From: Allium sativum
Lineage: Eukaryota; Streptophyta; Magnoliopsida; Asparagales; Amaryllidaceae
NCBI GenBank assembly: GCA_030737875.1
Contig: CM060915.1
Coordinates: 629,488,786 to 629,552,785, forward strand
Direction of reading: 5' to 3'
Length of the DNA: 64,000 bases
Below are positions 11,605 through 22,336 of the stretch, piece after piece. Below the pieces are notes generated by a model. It did not search any database and was not told where the DNA came from. It worked only from the letters and a program-made list of their open reading frames with translations. Each line of letters opens with the position of its first letter. The stretch's first letter is position 1. Made by a program: the position numbers and the translations under genes.

Positions 11605-11788
11605 ATATGGTTTACGAGAAGGAACAAAAAGGTTTTTAAAACTTTTGGAAAACTATTTTCAAAACCAAGTATAAAGTATTTTCCAAAGAAAAGTCTAGTT
11701 TATTTTAAAGGCTATTCCCCAAAAAGCCATTAGCAAAAATTCCTTCGTTTTTCTCCATTCTGAATCTATCTTTTTCCTCGTTTTCAGT

Positions 11789-12766
11789 ATGGCCAATAAC
11801 TTTGCCATTCCGGAGGGAGTACGCGTACCTTTTTGGTATAGGAGACTTTTTGAGGCTAGGGCGACCGAAGCCGGCCCCGCTGATGTTCCCCCTCCTCCAG
11901 TAGTTAATGTTCCTCCTCCCCCTCAGCATCCACAAGAGGATTTCGCGGAGATTTGTAAGAACTTTAAGGCGTTGGGTTGCAAGAATTTCATTGGAACCGA
12001 GACATATGTAGAGGCCAGAAATTGGTTGAAAGAAACCGAAGATCTTTTTACCTTCTTTAATATAGATGACCGTAGGAAGGTTTTATTAGCAGTGTGGTTG
12101 TTAAAGGAAGAAGCTGCACGTTGGTGGGTGGTCACCACCGCTACTAGGCCAATTGAGACTTGGGAAGACTTTCGGGGAAAGTTTGGACTAAGGTTCCTAT
12201 CACTGAGGCAATGGGACATGACTATTAGGGAATACATAGATCAGTTTAATCAACTGGCTCAGGTCGGTTTAGACTTAGTTAACATAGCTCAGAAGAAGGC
12301 CCTATACTTTGCTCTAGGATTAAACGAGCCATTACATGGTTTGGCCATGACTCATATACCCTTGGGGGGCAACTTTTGAGAGTTTGGTGAATATGGCCCT
12401 ACTTAATGAAGAGAGTAGGAGTGACAAGGAGGAGATCAAGATGAATGATACTCAAGCCAAGAAGACTGATTCCCAGTGGAAAGGAAATCAGGGTAATCCA
12501 AGCGGTCAGAGCAGTCAAGGCAATAAGAACAAGAACAAGGGCAAGAACAACAAGAGGAAGTGCCATTATTGCGGTTCAGTTGGGCATCTTAGTAAGGATT
12601 GTCGGAAGAGAAAAAGGAATAATGGTGAATGCTTTTTCTGCGGTGAGACTGGACATTTCAGTAAGGATTGCCCGAAGAAGCAAGGGCAAGGCCAGGGTCA
12701 GACTCAGCGTGCTGGACCTTCGAGAGGGCAATTTCATGCTCTCAATGCTGCTCCAGTTCCCGATCG
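11789..12766 (+). pseudogene. gag: gag of element D, frameshifted
   Basis: This encodes the capsid/nucleocapsid polyprotein that packages the element RNA in cytoplasmic particles. The start at 11789 gives MANNFAIPEG followed by a proline-rich stretch. A retrotransposon gag core with ARNWLKETEDLF and EEAARWWVV follows from about residue 60 to 180. The frame ends at a stop at 12377-12379 just after a run of six G (12364-12369), and the downstream sequence continues in another frame, consistent with one inserted base. The second frame carries a lysine- and glutamine-rich linker and two CCHC zinc knuckles (12561-12602, 12630-12671). Two knuckles and this gag core fit Tekay/Del elements. No translational recoding signal is evident, so a disabling mutation is more likely. 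Confidence 0.85.
12561..12671 (+). other. Two CCHC zinc knuckles (nucleocapsid)
   Basis: CHYCGSVGHLSKDC at 12561-12602 and CFFCGETGHFSKDC at 12630-12671. All C-X2-C-X4-H-X4-C ligands are present in both. Confidence 0.95.
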
Positions 12767-13105
12767 AGGTAGTATTTCTGTTGAAAGCCTTGTATACATT
12801 TCTGATTTTCCTGTTCATACTTTGTTTGATTCTGGCGCATCGCATAGTTTATTTCATCTGACCTAGTTGAAAGTTTGCACCTAAGTACTAGTCTAGTTTA
12901 TGATCCCGTGTGTGTTTCAAATCCAATTGGGGTTTTCGCCCACTTGTCTATTATCTACGTGGATTTGAAAAACTCTATCTCTAGTGTAGAGTTCTCGTGT
13001 GATGCTTGTATTCCCGGTTTCATGGGGTATGGGTTGATTTTGGGCATGGATGGGTTGTCCAGTTTTGGAGCCATCCTTGATTTTCTTTTGGGCATAGGGT
13101 TGTGA
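12767..13105 (+). pseudogene. Aspartic protease region of D pol, broken
   Basis: The retropepsin active-site motif DSGAS is at 12828-12842, in the same frame as the zinc knuckles. A stop follows at 12864-12866. Sequence at 12875-13105 continues the protease carboxyl half in another frame, with LDFLLGIG-type residues near the end. The enzyme would cleave the gag-pol polyprotein, but the stop and frame change disable this copy. Confidence 0.75.
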
Positions 13106-14024
13106 GGCTCATGACTCGCCTCGGTAATACCCTAAGAATTTCTAGTAACCCTATAAGTCCCGTCATGTTGTGTTATCTTGAACCCCTCGACTCGTCTATC
13201 GATAGTTTGCAATCGGTGAGGGTGGTCCGAGAATATCCTGATATCTTGGGTGAAGTGAAGGGGTTACCCCCTAAACGCGAGTTTAATTCCTGCATTTATC
13301 TGGTGGATAATGCAAAGCTGGTCTCTTTGCCCGTTCGGCACATGGCTCCGCGTGAAAGACGGGAGCTAAGTAAGCAAGTGAAGGAGTTGCTTGAGAAGAA
13401 CTTCATTCGATGAAGCATTTCCGAGGAAGGTGCTCTAGTAGTATTCGCTACTAACATGGACAGTGCGCTTCGCCCGCGTGTTGATTATCGTGAGTTAAAC
13501 AAAGTGAATTGACAACCATTGCCAAGGATCGATGATCTGTTTGATCAGCTTGTAGGAACATCTGTTCTCTCTTGATCTTGCTACTGGATTCCATCAGCTC
13601 AGGGTAGCTGAGGATAGTATAGACAAGACTGCGTTCAGAACTCCAGATAGGATTCTTCGAATGGCTTGTCATGCCGTTCGGCTTGACTAATGCACCCGCA
13701 TACTTCGTGGACTTGGTAAGTAGGGTGTCTAGGGAGTTCCTGAACGAGTTTGTGGTAGTCTTCGTAGATGATATTCTGATCTTCCCAAAGGATGAGGAAG
13801 AGCACGCAAGGCATCTCGTGGAGGTGATGGATACGCTTAGAGCGCATCAGTTGAAGGCCAAGTTCTCCAAATGTCATTTTGGAGAAAAAGGAGTTAGATT
13901 TCTTGGGCATATAGTTTCTAAGCAAGGCTTAGTGGTGGATCCTGCTAAAGTGGTCGCAGTTCAAGACCGGAAAGCTCCGACGAGGACAATTGAAATAAGA
14001 AGTTCTCTCAGTTTAATTAGTTAG
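13102..14024 (+). pseudogene. Reverse transcriptase of element D, broken
   Basis: Three frames together cover the palm of a Ty3/gypsy reverse transcriptase. The amino part (13102-13413) has the LPPKREF and MAPRERREL landmarks. A middle part carries YRELNKVN at about 13489-13512, followed by an in-frame stop, then SLDLATGFHQLRV with the first catalytic Asp at about 13572-13612. The carboxyl part (13671-14024) has MPFGLTNAPA and FVDD at 13761-13772, the catalytic motif with Phe for the more usual Tyr, then LKAKFSKCHF and FLGHIVSKQG. Stops lie near 13411 and 13510, with a further frame change before 13671. Shortly after 14024 the sequence jumps to integrase, so the RNase H segment is largely missing. 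Confidence 0.85.
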
Positions 14025-14700
14025 TTAGCGTCCCTTGAGCTTAGACCTACCCTTCTGGATCAAGTAGGGACTTCGCAGAAGGAAGACCCGCAGTTAGTCG
14101 AGATCATGAACAAGTTGATTCGAGGCGAGATGTTAAGACACCTCGCTATAGATAACAAGGGATGGCTAAGACGCGATGAGAGAAAGAAGGTTCTAGAAGA
14201 TGCACATCACCCGAGGAGGTGGCCGAGTTTGTCCCAAGGTGCATGTTTTTCCAACAGGTTAAAGGCCGAGTCATAGAAGCCCGGTGGGCTGTTATATCCA
14301 TTGGAGGTCCCCGCAATAGAAGGAAGTAGTAAAGCGTCACGAAGGATTTCGTGGATGGACTGCCTAGATCAAGGAAAGGGAATGCGAGCATGTGGGGCAT
14401 AGTAGGTAGACTCATGAAGAGTGCTCATTTCACTCCGGTAAAGAGCGAAAGGACTGCATCATAACTAGCGACAGTTTACTTTCAAGAAATAAAGCAGTTG
14501 CACGAGGTTCCCTAAAGAATAGTTAGTAACCATGACTCAATCTTCACCGGTCAAGTTTTGAGATAGTCTACGGGAAGTCATGGGCAAGCAACTGAATCTA
14601 AGTACGGCCTATCATTCGCAGGCGGATGGCTCATTTCGTTCAAGCATGAGTTATAGAAAATCACGTTAGTAAGAGCAATCGGCAATGTGGATTGGTATTT
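14025..14700 (+). pseudogene. Integrase remnants of element D
   Basis: From about 14125 the sequence carries RHLAIDNKGWLRRDER, typical of the region before the integrase zinc domain. Near 14358-14460 comes LPRSRKGNASMWGIVGRL followed by SAHFTPVKSERT, which corresponds to the integrase core around the first catalytic Asp. Near 14580-14640 is GKQLNLSTAYHSQADG, the region before the catalytic Glu. Stops and small indels interrupt it throughout. No functional integrase could be made. Confidence 0.7.
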
Positions 14701-14884
14701 CCATGAAAAGTTTTGCTGCATGGAATACTTTATAGTAAGTAAATGAGATCCAGGATTCACTGGTGAATTTTGGAGAGCTTGCATGAAACCATGAAGTCAC
14801 GGTTATGTTTAAGCCAAGTATGATAGAAGAGTAAGTGAAAAAGGAAGACGAGAGGCGACAATGAAATGGGTTCCAACTCATATT

Positions 14885-14975
14885 TGGAAATAAGAGTTAA
14901 GAAGCTAAGAAATCATGAGGTAAAAGACGGCCAAAGCACAGTGGAGTTAAACTCAAGGAAACGTGACTTAGAAGA
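14885..14975 (+). pseudogene. Chromodomain-like remnant of element D
   Basis: One frame reads RVKKLRNHEVK, then 15 residues later RKRDLED before a stop. This resembles the conserved end of Tekay/Del integrases (VKxLRNKxIPLVKVLW ... EATWELE). The middle aromatic residues are lost. The chromodomain would steer integration to heterochromatin. The assignment rests on a short match and on position. Confidence 0.45.
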
Positions 14976-15802
14976 TTGAAGGCTGGATACGCGCATTATA
15001 TCTCTTTCTTAGAGTATATCCTTGACCCTTGTTTTCCTGCGGAACTTACTCGCATGTTATCTTTTTACATATATCCTCTCGGTCCCATTTTCGGTCCTAT
15101 TTCGGTCGGGAGGTATGACTTATTGGCTAGTAATACATGTCAGGGTTTGAAGGGGGTCCGTTAGGATGACTAAACCTTTTGGGCTTTTATAGGATTGGTT
15201 TGGGTTAGGAAGGGATTTCTTGTAATCCGAAAGGAGTATATCCTGCTCATCTCCCCGATCTCTTTGTAGCATATCTTTGCTATCCATGATTATCTAGTTT
15301 ATCACGGTGATCTTGTCATGAGAACCTTAGGTAGAAACCCTTTGGATGAAACATGTGTTTGAAACATGTTATGCTTGATGGTTGCAAGTGGCTGCAAGTG
15401 TTTGCAAGTGGTTACTCGTGGATGCATTATACACGTTAGGCACTAGATCGGCTCACACACTCCTCATATTGCATATGCATGAGTGTTTATGCTTATTCAT
15501 GGATGAATTTTTTTTTTGTTATCACATGGATGTTGCATATGGACGTATGTTATGTGCACACATATAGATGTTATACATTATGTTAGGGATTGCATACATA
15601 TGGATTCATTTCACTAACATAATTTGCATTGATGATATTTGCATTAGATAAGTACATATACACACACCTTTGCATATGTTCATACAACATTTAGAATCTT
15701 GTAAGGACAATGATTGCTCGAGAATGATGTTTTGAGTAGATGGATGATTGGATGGTAGGATACGTTCTTCCTAACTTGAAGATTTCGGGGACGAAATCCT
15801 TT
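14976..15802 (+). other. 3' untranslated region of D
   Basis: No credible coding sequence. It contains TGCAAGTG and ATGCATATG-rich stretches around 15380-15680. The 61- and 62-residue frames here lack recognisable domains. Confidence 0.6.
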
Positions 15803-15815
15803 AAGGAGGGGAGAA
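15803..15815 (+). promoter_or_regulatory. Polypurine tract of D
   Basis: AAGGAGGGGAGAA lies directly before the TG of the 3' LTR and is the expected plus-strand primer. It is preceded by the common TTTCGGGGACGAAATCC word. Confidence 0.85.
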
Positions 15816-18800
15816 TGTAACAACCCGTATTTTCCATAACCTGTTATAACATAAATCGAGGCAGAATTTAATTCTAAAATCTGAATCAAGGGAAACGGGC
15901 TATGCCATTGCGTTCGTCTCGGAAAAATACGCGAAATAAAGTCCGAGTTTCCGAAAATCGGAGTCCGTATGACCCGATTAAGGCCCAACGAAGTTTTCAG
16001 AAAATTCCTAAGTAAAAACAGATTTCAAATTCAAATCAAAAAAATTGGGAATTGGGCCAGTCGGGCCAGGCGGGAAAATTCCCGCCACAGTACCCAAGTC
16101 GACAGCCCTGTCGACTTGGGAGTCGACTGGGTCAGACCAGGTCGACAGCCCTGTCGACTTGGCTGTCGACTTGGCTCAGACGCCCAGGTCTGCCTAGTGC
16201 ACCATTTTAGAGAATGTGTTGAGCTTGGGGGCCATATTCGATTTGGAGGGTTGAGATGAGAACTAGGGTTTAATCCTATGGTCTAAATCACTAGCCTAAT
16301 CTATAAATAAGACCCTAACCTACCCTAAATCATTCATTATTCATTCTAGCAACTAAACTATGTCAAAATCAAACCTCTCATGGCCTCCACTCTCTTCATA
16401 CAATTCCTAAATCAATTCCTAAGTGATTTTCCATGCATACAAGTGTTTTTAGACTTGTATGATCATCATTAGCTTGCATTCAAGTCTTGTTTCTCTATTG
16501 GCATCATAAAGGGAGAGTTTTGATCAAGTTTGCTTGCATTTTTGGGGTTTAATTAGTTGCATAAGGGGTTTCTTACATTTGCTAAACTCATTTGAGTCCG
16601 CATAAGCATTGTAAGCCCTATTCCTCTCATACTTGAACTTTGAAGTTAAATGCATGATATGCAAGTTGTCATAAGTTATGCAAGTTTTGTTATGCAAGTT
16701 TGTTTATGCAAGTATGATATGCAAGTTGACATATGTTATGCAAGTTTGTTTATGCAAGTATGATATGCAAGTTGACATATGTTATGCAAGTTTGTTTATG
16801 CAAGTATGATATGCAAGTTGACATATGTTATGCAAGTTTGTTTATGCAAGTATGATATGCAAGTTGACATATGTTATGCAAGTTTGTTTATGCAAGTATG
16901 ATACGCAAGTTGACATATGTTATGCAAGTTTATTTATGCAAGTATGATATGCAAGTTGTCATATGTTGTGCAAGTTTGTTTATGCAAGTTAAAATGATGT
17001 TATGCATGCTTATGAATATCTTGCAAGTTGATAACATGATATGCAAGTTTATGATCACATCTTTGTCTCATATGCCACCATGTTTAACTTGTGGCCCCAA
17101 CACCTTTATGTCATGATTTTGCCAAGTTCTCTCTTTCTATCCCTTATGCGCTATTGCGATATGTAAAGCGAGGGGATTGCGTTTGGGGTTGGATAAACTT
17201 AAAAGACATAAAAACATAAGCTTGGGAATTTACCTATTAAGTTAGGTCTACCCATTGGGAATTTACCTATTAAGTTAGGTCTACCCAATTGCTTGAAAAT
17301 TTGTAATGTGTTTTGAAAGCATGATGGACATGACACTTAGAAATATGAGGATGGCCAACTCGAGGTTGGGTTGAGCTTGTAGCATAAACCTACCCGGAAC
17401 TGACCGGCTTAACTAGTGGCTACAAGTAATAGGACCCAATGTGAGTAGTCGGTCATGTTGCACGTGGAACCCGAGGTTAGACTAAGTTGTGGTGTAAACC
17501 TACCCGGACCCGCCCGGCCTAACTAGTAACCACAACAAGGTCTAATGTGAGAGGTTGGGTGCATTAAATTAATTAATGCCACATGGTAGGGTTAAGTCAT
17601 GGACCGCTTGGATACTTAACCAATTAAACACGATGGGTTGGTAGGGTTAAGTCATGGACCGCTTGGATACATAACCAATTAAACACGATGGGTTGGTAGG
17701 GTTAAGTCATGAACCTTGGGTACACTTAACCAACTTGGTACTTGGATGAGTTGGGTTAACCACGTTTAACCCATTAAGGAAACCCTAGTTACGTGGTCCT
17801 TTGCACCAGTAACCCTCTTGGTTGTATCATGATACCCTAGGGACTAGGCTAGGGTGGGGCACGATTACTGGGACGACATGTAAGCGACCAAAACGACGGC
17901 TGTGTAGGTGCGCCGGTGTAGGTTCAGGCGGGCCATGGTCGTGCACATGGACCGGAGTTGAAAAAGCAGGCACGGGCACTAGTAGGTTTAGACTGTGCGT
18001 GCATTGATTTGTGTCGGTGGTTGACACCCTAGGACTTGATACACCCTAGGGTGGACCTAGCACAGTTTAGCTACACTTCGTAGTTGGGCCGTATGACACA
18101 GACACTTGACGAGTTAGGCTTAGGGAGCCGATCGACTAGACCATGCTAGTTGGACCTTGGTTTGGGTCATTCATGATGTTGGGCCAAACTTGGGCCTGGA
18201 GATCACTTCTTGTTTACACTTTGGACCTCGTATTGGGGTCACTTCATGTTATTGGGCCAAAGCTTGGGCCAAGGGATCAATACTTGTTTATTCAAGTCAT
18301 GTTAGTTTGCTAGTACACCTGTGGTGCAAAACCTTAATCCTGATTATGCGATGACACCTTTATCTACCCTGTTAGTTAATCATCATGCTGGTATCCTTAT
18401 GTTCATCCCTGCTGCTCATGCCAGTTAACTTTACCAGTTTACATTGATTGTAGTAGGGCTTACTCAGTCTTTTTGACTGACCTGTTTTCCTTCGCCTCTT
18501 TTCTTCCGTTTCCCCCCCGGTTCTCAGGGAGGGAATACAGGAGCCTAGCTTGGATTTTGGATTGCTTGCTTATGGGATTTCAGCTCATGTACGCTTTCTA
18601 TATGAAGCTAGCTATGGTTCTCACGTATTTTGGGGATAGCACTTATGTATTTCTGTTTTCAGATGATGTTGTTTTATCTAGACTTGTTTATTTGGAAAAT
18701 TGATATTATGTTGTATCAGACTTGTTTTGAAATGGTTTAAAATCTTCCGCTGTTTTCTCTATGTTATTTACTCTGTTTACATATATACATATGTTCTTGT

Positions 18801-18899
18801 TCTGCCTTGATATATCATTATGCATGTTTACCTGATTCAAACGCCCCTCCAAAGTCAGTGCCCTTGCAAGAGTGGTATCGATGGAGGTGGGGTGTTACA
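15816..18899 (+). mobile_element. 3' LTR of element D
   Basis: Nearly identical to the 5' LTR. It has fewer 46-bp repeat units (about 16668-16995) and a short C run near 18511-18517. Palindromes are at 16069-16086 and 16093-16120, the TATA box at 16301-16309, and hairpin modules at 17376-17426 and 17486-17536. Here module 2 has perfect arms GTTGTGGT and ACCACAAC. It ends GGTGTTACA at 18899, followed by TAAAA. Confidence 0.93.
16668..16995 (+). repeat. 46-bp tandem array in D 3' LTR
   Basis: Same unit as the 5' LTR array, with about five copies of the GTTGACATATG word. Confidence 0.85.
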
Positions 18900-18904
18900 T
18901 AAAA
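18900..18904. repeat. Target-site duplication of D, right copy (TAAAA)
   Basis: Matches 8382-8386 exactly. Confidence 0.85.
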
Positions 18905-19330
18905 TGTAACAAAAAAGGAGATAAGAAGGACAATTACTTATAAACAATAAACAACTGGAAAGAAATAGGCATAGATAATAAATAAATTACAATAACTTAC
19001 AGAAAAACTAAACTTATGAATACTGCAAATACTATAAAATAAAACTTGCAAATTAAAACTAAACTGTCTAAACATTCCTACAAAAATAAGTAATCTAAAA
19101 GTACATAAAAACTCACAGATCTAATGAACAAAGCTTCCCTTGTGGCCTTTTTCTAAAATCTAGCAAAATCTCCGCCTCTAGAAGTATTTATAAAAATAAA
19201 TATAAAAAACTTAAGAACTTATTCACCTATAAAAAATTTAATTAGGTGGCCTTTCCTAATTTTGAGGATAGGCCTGGGGAAGAAGAAAAAGAGAAAATAG
19301 ATGTGAGAAATGAGAGAGGCTCTGCTACTC

Positions 19331-19338
19331 TATTTATA
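19331..19338 (-). promoter_or_regulatory. TATA box of E 3' LTR
   Basis: The minus strand reads TATAAATA within CCCTATAAATAGAGTAGC, about 540 bp into the LTR. Confidence 0.6.
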
Positions 19339-19566
19339 GGGTTTACTGGATGCCCTCAGTCGTTCAAATCTAAGATTAGATCTGGTCAAGCCATGTCATT
19401 GGATAAATAAGAAAGCACCACGTTAGCCTATGATTTAAAAAGCCAATGAAACAATGCTAACTTAGCTAAAAATAACATTGGAAATTATTTATGTTCGCTG
19501 CTTGCATGTCAGGTAAGGCACACATTTCCCTTCAACTGAGTTGACCCACCCGCCATATTGGGTTAG

Positions 19567-19643
19567 CACAGGGGTTGACCCATAGGTCGGCACAGGGGTT
19601 GACCCATGGGTCGACACAGGGGTTGACCCATAGGTCGACACAG
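19567..19643 (-). repeat. 24-bp tandem repeat with W-box-like cores in E U3
   Basis: The unit CACAGGGGTTGACCCATAGG plus TCGG starts at 19567, 19591 and 19615, with a partial copy at 19639. Each full unit holds TTGACC, the core of plant WRKY sites, inside GGGTTGACCC. A fourth TTGACC lies just outside, near 19543. The array is about 230-305 bp upstream of the TATA box. Confidence 0.7.
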
Positions 19644-19882
19644 ATGGCCTGGGTCGTATAAAGACCATTGGTCCTGCCTGTTTATTTATTTAATTTTTCT
19701 AAATTGTTCGTTAATTCATAACTAATTCATTCTAACTTCGATTTTAGCAAATCAAATGTCCATTTTGATTGGAAAATTACAACGGACCCAATGGCGCTAG
19801 TCCCGTTGTCAAATTCTGATTAGTATTTAGTTTAATAACCTTTTACATTTAATTATTGTTTATTAAAAATCGAGGTGTTATA

Positions 19883-19898
19883 TTCTCCCCTCCCTAAA
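19883..19898 (-). promoter_or_regulatory. Polypurine tract of E
   Basis: The minus strand reads TTTAGGGAGGGGAGAA immediately before the LTR start. Confidence 0.75.
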
Positions 19899-20529
19899 GG
19901 ATTTCATCCTCGAAAACTCCAAGGCTAGAAGAATGTTATCAATTATTATCTACACCCATCTACTCAACCATAAACCATTGGCATGCATTGTCTTTAGATT
20001 TTCTAATGCTTTGCATGAATATATGAAAACGTATTGTGCATATGTCCCTAAGCTAATGCAAAAATCTAGTGGTCTATTGATTCAGTTGACTTCCTTAATG
20101 CAATTCATGTCTGTGTTATGCATCCAATATGTATACAAAGGAATCCTAGTGAAACATATACAGTTCTGTATGTGTGCAACAACCATTCATCAAAATGCGA
20201 TATCCAAGTGATGGTTCAACCGTTTTCCATCCATAATTAAAATAAATCAAAGTGTGCACACATCCATATGCAATATGTAAATGTCCTAGTTCAACCAATC
20301 CCTAAGTAGTGCCTAGTGTGCATATATGCATCCACTAGCAAACACTTACATCCATGTCCATTCAACTATAACAGGTTCTACTAACACTCTTAAACCATTT
20401 CCTGCCATCCATTGGCTTCTACCTAAGACTTATGATTCAGCTGATAGGAAAAATATATTCAAATTCAAAGCTTAGGAAAGAATTAAGAGTGTACTCTCGA
20501 AGAGAAACAAAAAAGAAGCGCAAATCTAT
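19899..20529 (-). other. 3' untranslated region of E
   Basis: This lies between the chromodomain remnant and the polypurine tract. I see no coding sequence on the minus strand. The plus-strand frame at 19933-20211 is antisense and has no recognisable domain. Confidence 0.5.
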
Positions 20530-21428
20530 CTTATGGTTCCTATGTTGCGTCGTCACTATCTTCTCCCCACTAAATCTTAACTAGCTTGATCTCTTTATTC
20601 CATAGCTTCCTTTTCACTTCAGATCCTATTATCAGAGTGGGAACCCTCCTGACTGGTGCCTCCTACCCTACCTCGATATCCTCTAGAGTACTCGGCTCAA
20701 GTACAACTGCAGAATCATGTAGACACTTCTGTTAATGTGAAAAATGGAACACATCGTGAACTCCTGCCAATCTCTCCGGTAGTCTAACTCTGTAGGTCAT
20801 ATGACTAATCCTATCTACTATAGGGAATGGCCTTATAAATCTTGAAGCCAACTTCCCCACTGAGTCGAACCGAACAACACTCCCCAAAGGTGACACCTTA
20901 ATAAAACCCATATCTCCTACTTCAAACTCTAGGTCTATCCTCCGCTGATCTGCATAGGATTTCAGTCCGTCCAAAGTTACCTTCATCCTCCTCTAAATCA
21001 AATCTATCTTCCCTGAGGTCTACCTAACTATCTCAAGTCCAAGTAGAAGTCTATCCATGGATTCCCACCAATATGTAGGTGATCTGCAGGGTCATCCATA
21101 TAGTGCCTCGAAGGGAACCATACCATTACTCGTCTGATAGCTGTTATTATAGGCGAACTCTACCAATGGAAGACACTCCTCCTATGCCCCTCCGAAGTCA
21201 AGGATATACATCCCTAATAAGTCCTTAAAAATCATATTAACCCTCTCCGTTTGTCCATCTGTCTAAGGGTCATAGGCGAGTACTAAGTCATAGTTTCGTC
21301 CCAAGTGCCTCCTGTAGGCTCCTCCAAAATTCTCTTGTAAAGATAGGGTCTCGATTGCAAACAATACTACAGGAAACTCCAAGAAGTCGGACGATCTCTC
21401 TATGATACACTGATGCCAACCAAGCTTC
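20530..21428 (-). pseudogene. Integrase C-terminus and chromodomain of element E
   Basis: Minus strand, 5' to 3'. First comes NRDPIFTREFWRSLQEALGT (about 21345-21290), holding the second catalytic Asp. TDGQTERVN and LPLVEFAYNNSY follow, around the catalytic Glu. Next is the integrase carboxyl domain at 20732-20986, with YADQRRIDLEFEVGD, then VSPLG and GVHDVFH. Finally a chromodomain-like end appears at 20530-20735: HDSAVVLEP, then EVKRKLWNKEIKLVKI before a stop. Several stops and a frameshift break it. The order and motifs match Tekay/Del integrases. The amino part of the same integrase lies at 36063-36520, beyond element A. Confidence 0.85.
21424..21428. repeat. Target-site duplication of A, left copy (GCTTC)
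   Basis: Directly before the TG of the LTR. The same five bases occur at 36058-36062. Confidence 0.9.
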
Positions 21429-22145
21429 TGTAATAACCCGGAAATTCTGAGCCAGTTTAAAACTTTTATTTTGGCAATTTTAGCGAATTTTGAATATTTA
21501 AAATGAATTATTTTAAATAAAATCGACGATAAATTTATTTTGAATATAATTCGAATGTATATATTTATACGCGTCGTCATTAGAATATAAATAATTATAT
21601 ATAATTATAAAAGGAATTGAAAATGGCGCGGTAGTTCGATAATTCGATTTCAAACTTCAATTGAATGTACCGGGTGCAAAACAATCCGGATTTTGGTGAA
21701 ACCAAAAACATTAGGATCTAATTGATAATATCTTTCCAACGAATCCGAAAAATCGAAATTTCATAACGGGGATCAAAAGATATGTCCAGTTGAAAATTCT
21801 GAATAGTCGCTATGGAATTCAGGCCCTTAAAAATGGGAATTTTGCAAACGACCTCGGATTTCGACGAAACCACTTTTGTTGGGTCCGTGATGTCAAATTA
21901 TTGTTAGATTCCAAATTTCATAATTTTTTCGAATCAATATGCGAGCGTGGCAAAGGAAAACGCGTTTGACCAGTTTTAGTTGATTTTAATCGACTGGAAA
22001 TTGGCCATTTTTCAAACGGTCTCAGAATTCAATGAAACTAGTTTTGTTAGGACCGTATCGTCAATACGAAGCTAGAAAATATTTTTATGGAATTTTTCGA
22101 GTTGGTATGTGACCCCAGTAAATTGAAATGCGCGTTCAAATTCAA

Positions 22146-22152
22146 TATATAG
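22146..22152 (+). promoter_or_regulatory. Candidate TATA box of element A LTR
   Basis: TATATAG within TTCAAATTCAATATATAGAG. The same word occurs at 29958-29964 (A 3' LTR) and 38118-38124 (B), each time about 200 bp before the GC-rich leader. Other AT-rich words nearby make this uncertain. Confidence 0.35.
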
Positions 22153-22336
22153 AGTTATATGTTGATTTTAACGAAAACTGATCGAAATAGTCGAATCAGC
22201 CTACAATACATATCCTATTGTGTTCGGAATGGAGGTAAAACGCTATGGCCGACAGGCGGTGGACCTCGTTTAGAGGTCGTATGTAAAAGTCAACTTTTTA
22301 GAAATTAAAATAATAAAATAATAATAATAAAAAATT

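Larger units (their letters stand above)
8387..18899 (+). mobile_element. Element D: full-length Ty3/gypsy LTR retrotransposon with defective gag-pol
   Basis: Two near-identical LTRs (8387-11590, 3204 bp; 15816-18899, 3084 bp) start TGTAACAACCCG and end GGTGTTACA. They flank a 4.2-kb interior with an initiator Met-tRNA primer site, gag, protease, reverse transcriptase, integrase and chromodomain remnants, and a purine tract. The TAAAA target duplication is intact. The interior is shorter than that of intact plant chromoviruses, and pol is broken by stops, frameshifts and a deletion after reverse transcriptase. The high LTR identity alongside a wrecked interior suggests it moved recently using proteins from another copy. 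It sits inside the 3' LTR of element E. Confidence 0.93.
18905..19882 (-). mobile_element. 3' LTR of element E, proximal (U3) part
   Basis: On the minus strand it starts TATAACACCTCG at 19882, a decayed TGTAACACC, directly after the polypurine tract. It contains a 24-bp tandem repeat (19567-19643) and a TATA box (19331-19338). It continues at 8386 after element D is removed. Confidence 0.7.

Noticed and set aside
11923..12237. 104-residue minus-strand frame over gag
   Set aside because: Antisense shadow of a clear gag coding region on the plus strand.
12364..12369. Programmed frameshifting at the G run between gag frames
   Set aside because: The break lies inside gag, upstream of the zinc knuckles, where plant Ty3/gypsy elements do not recode. 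A single-base insertion in a homopolymer is simpler.
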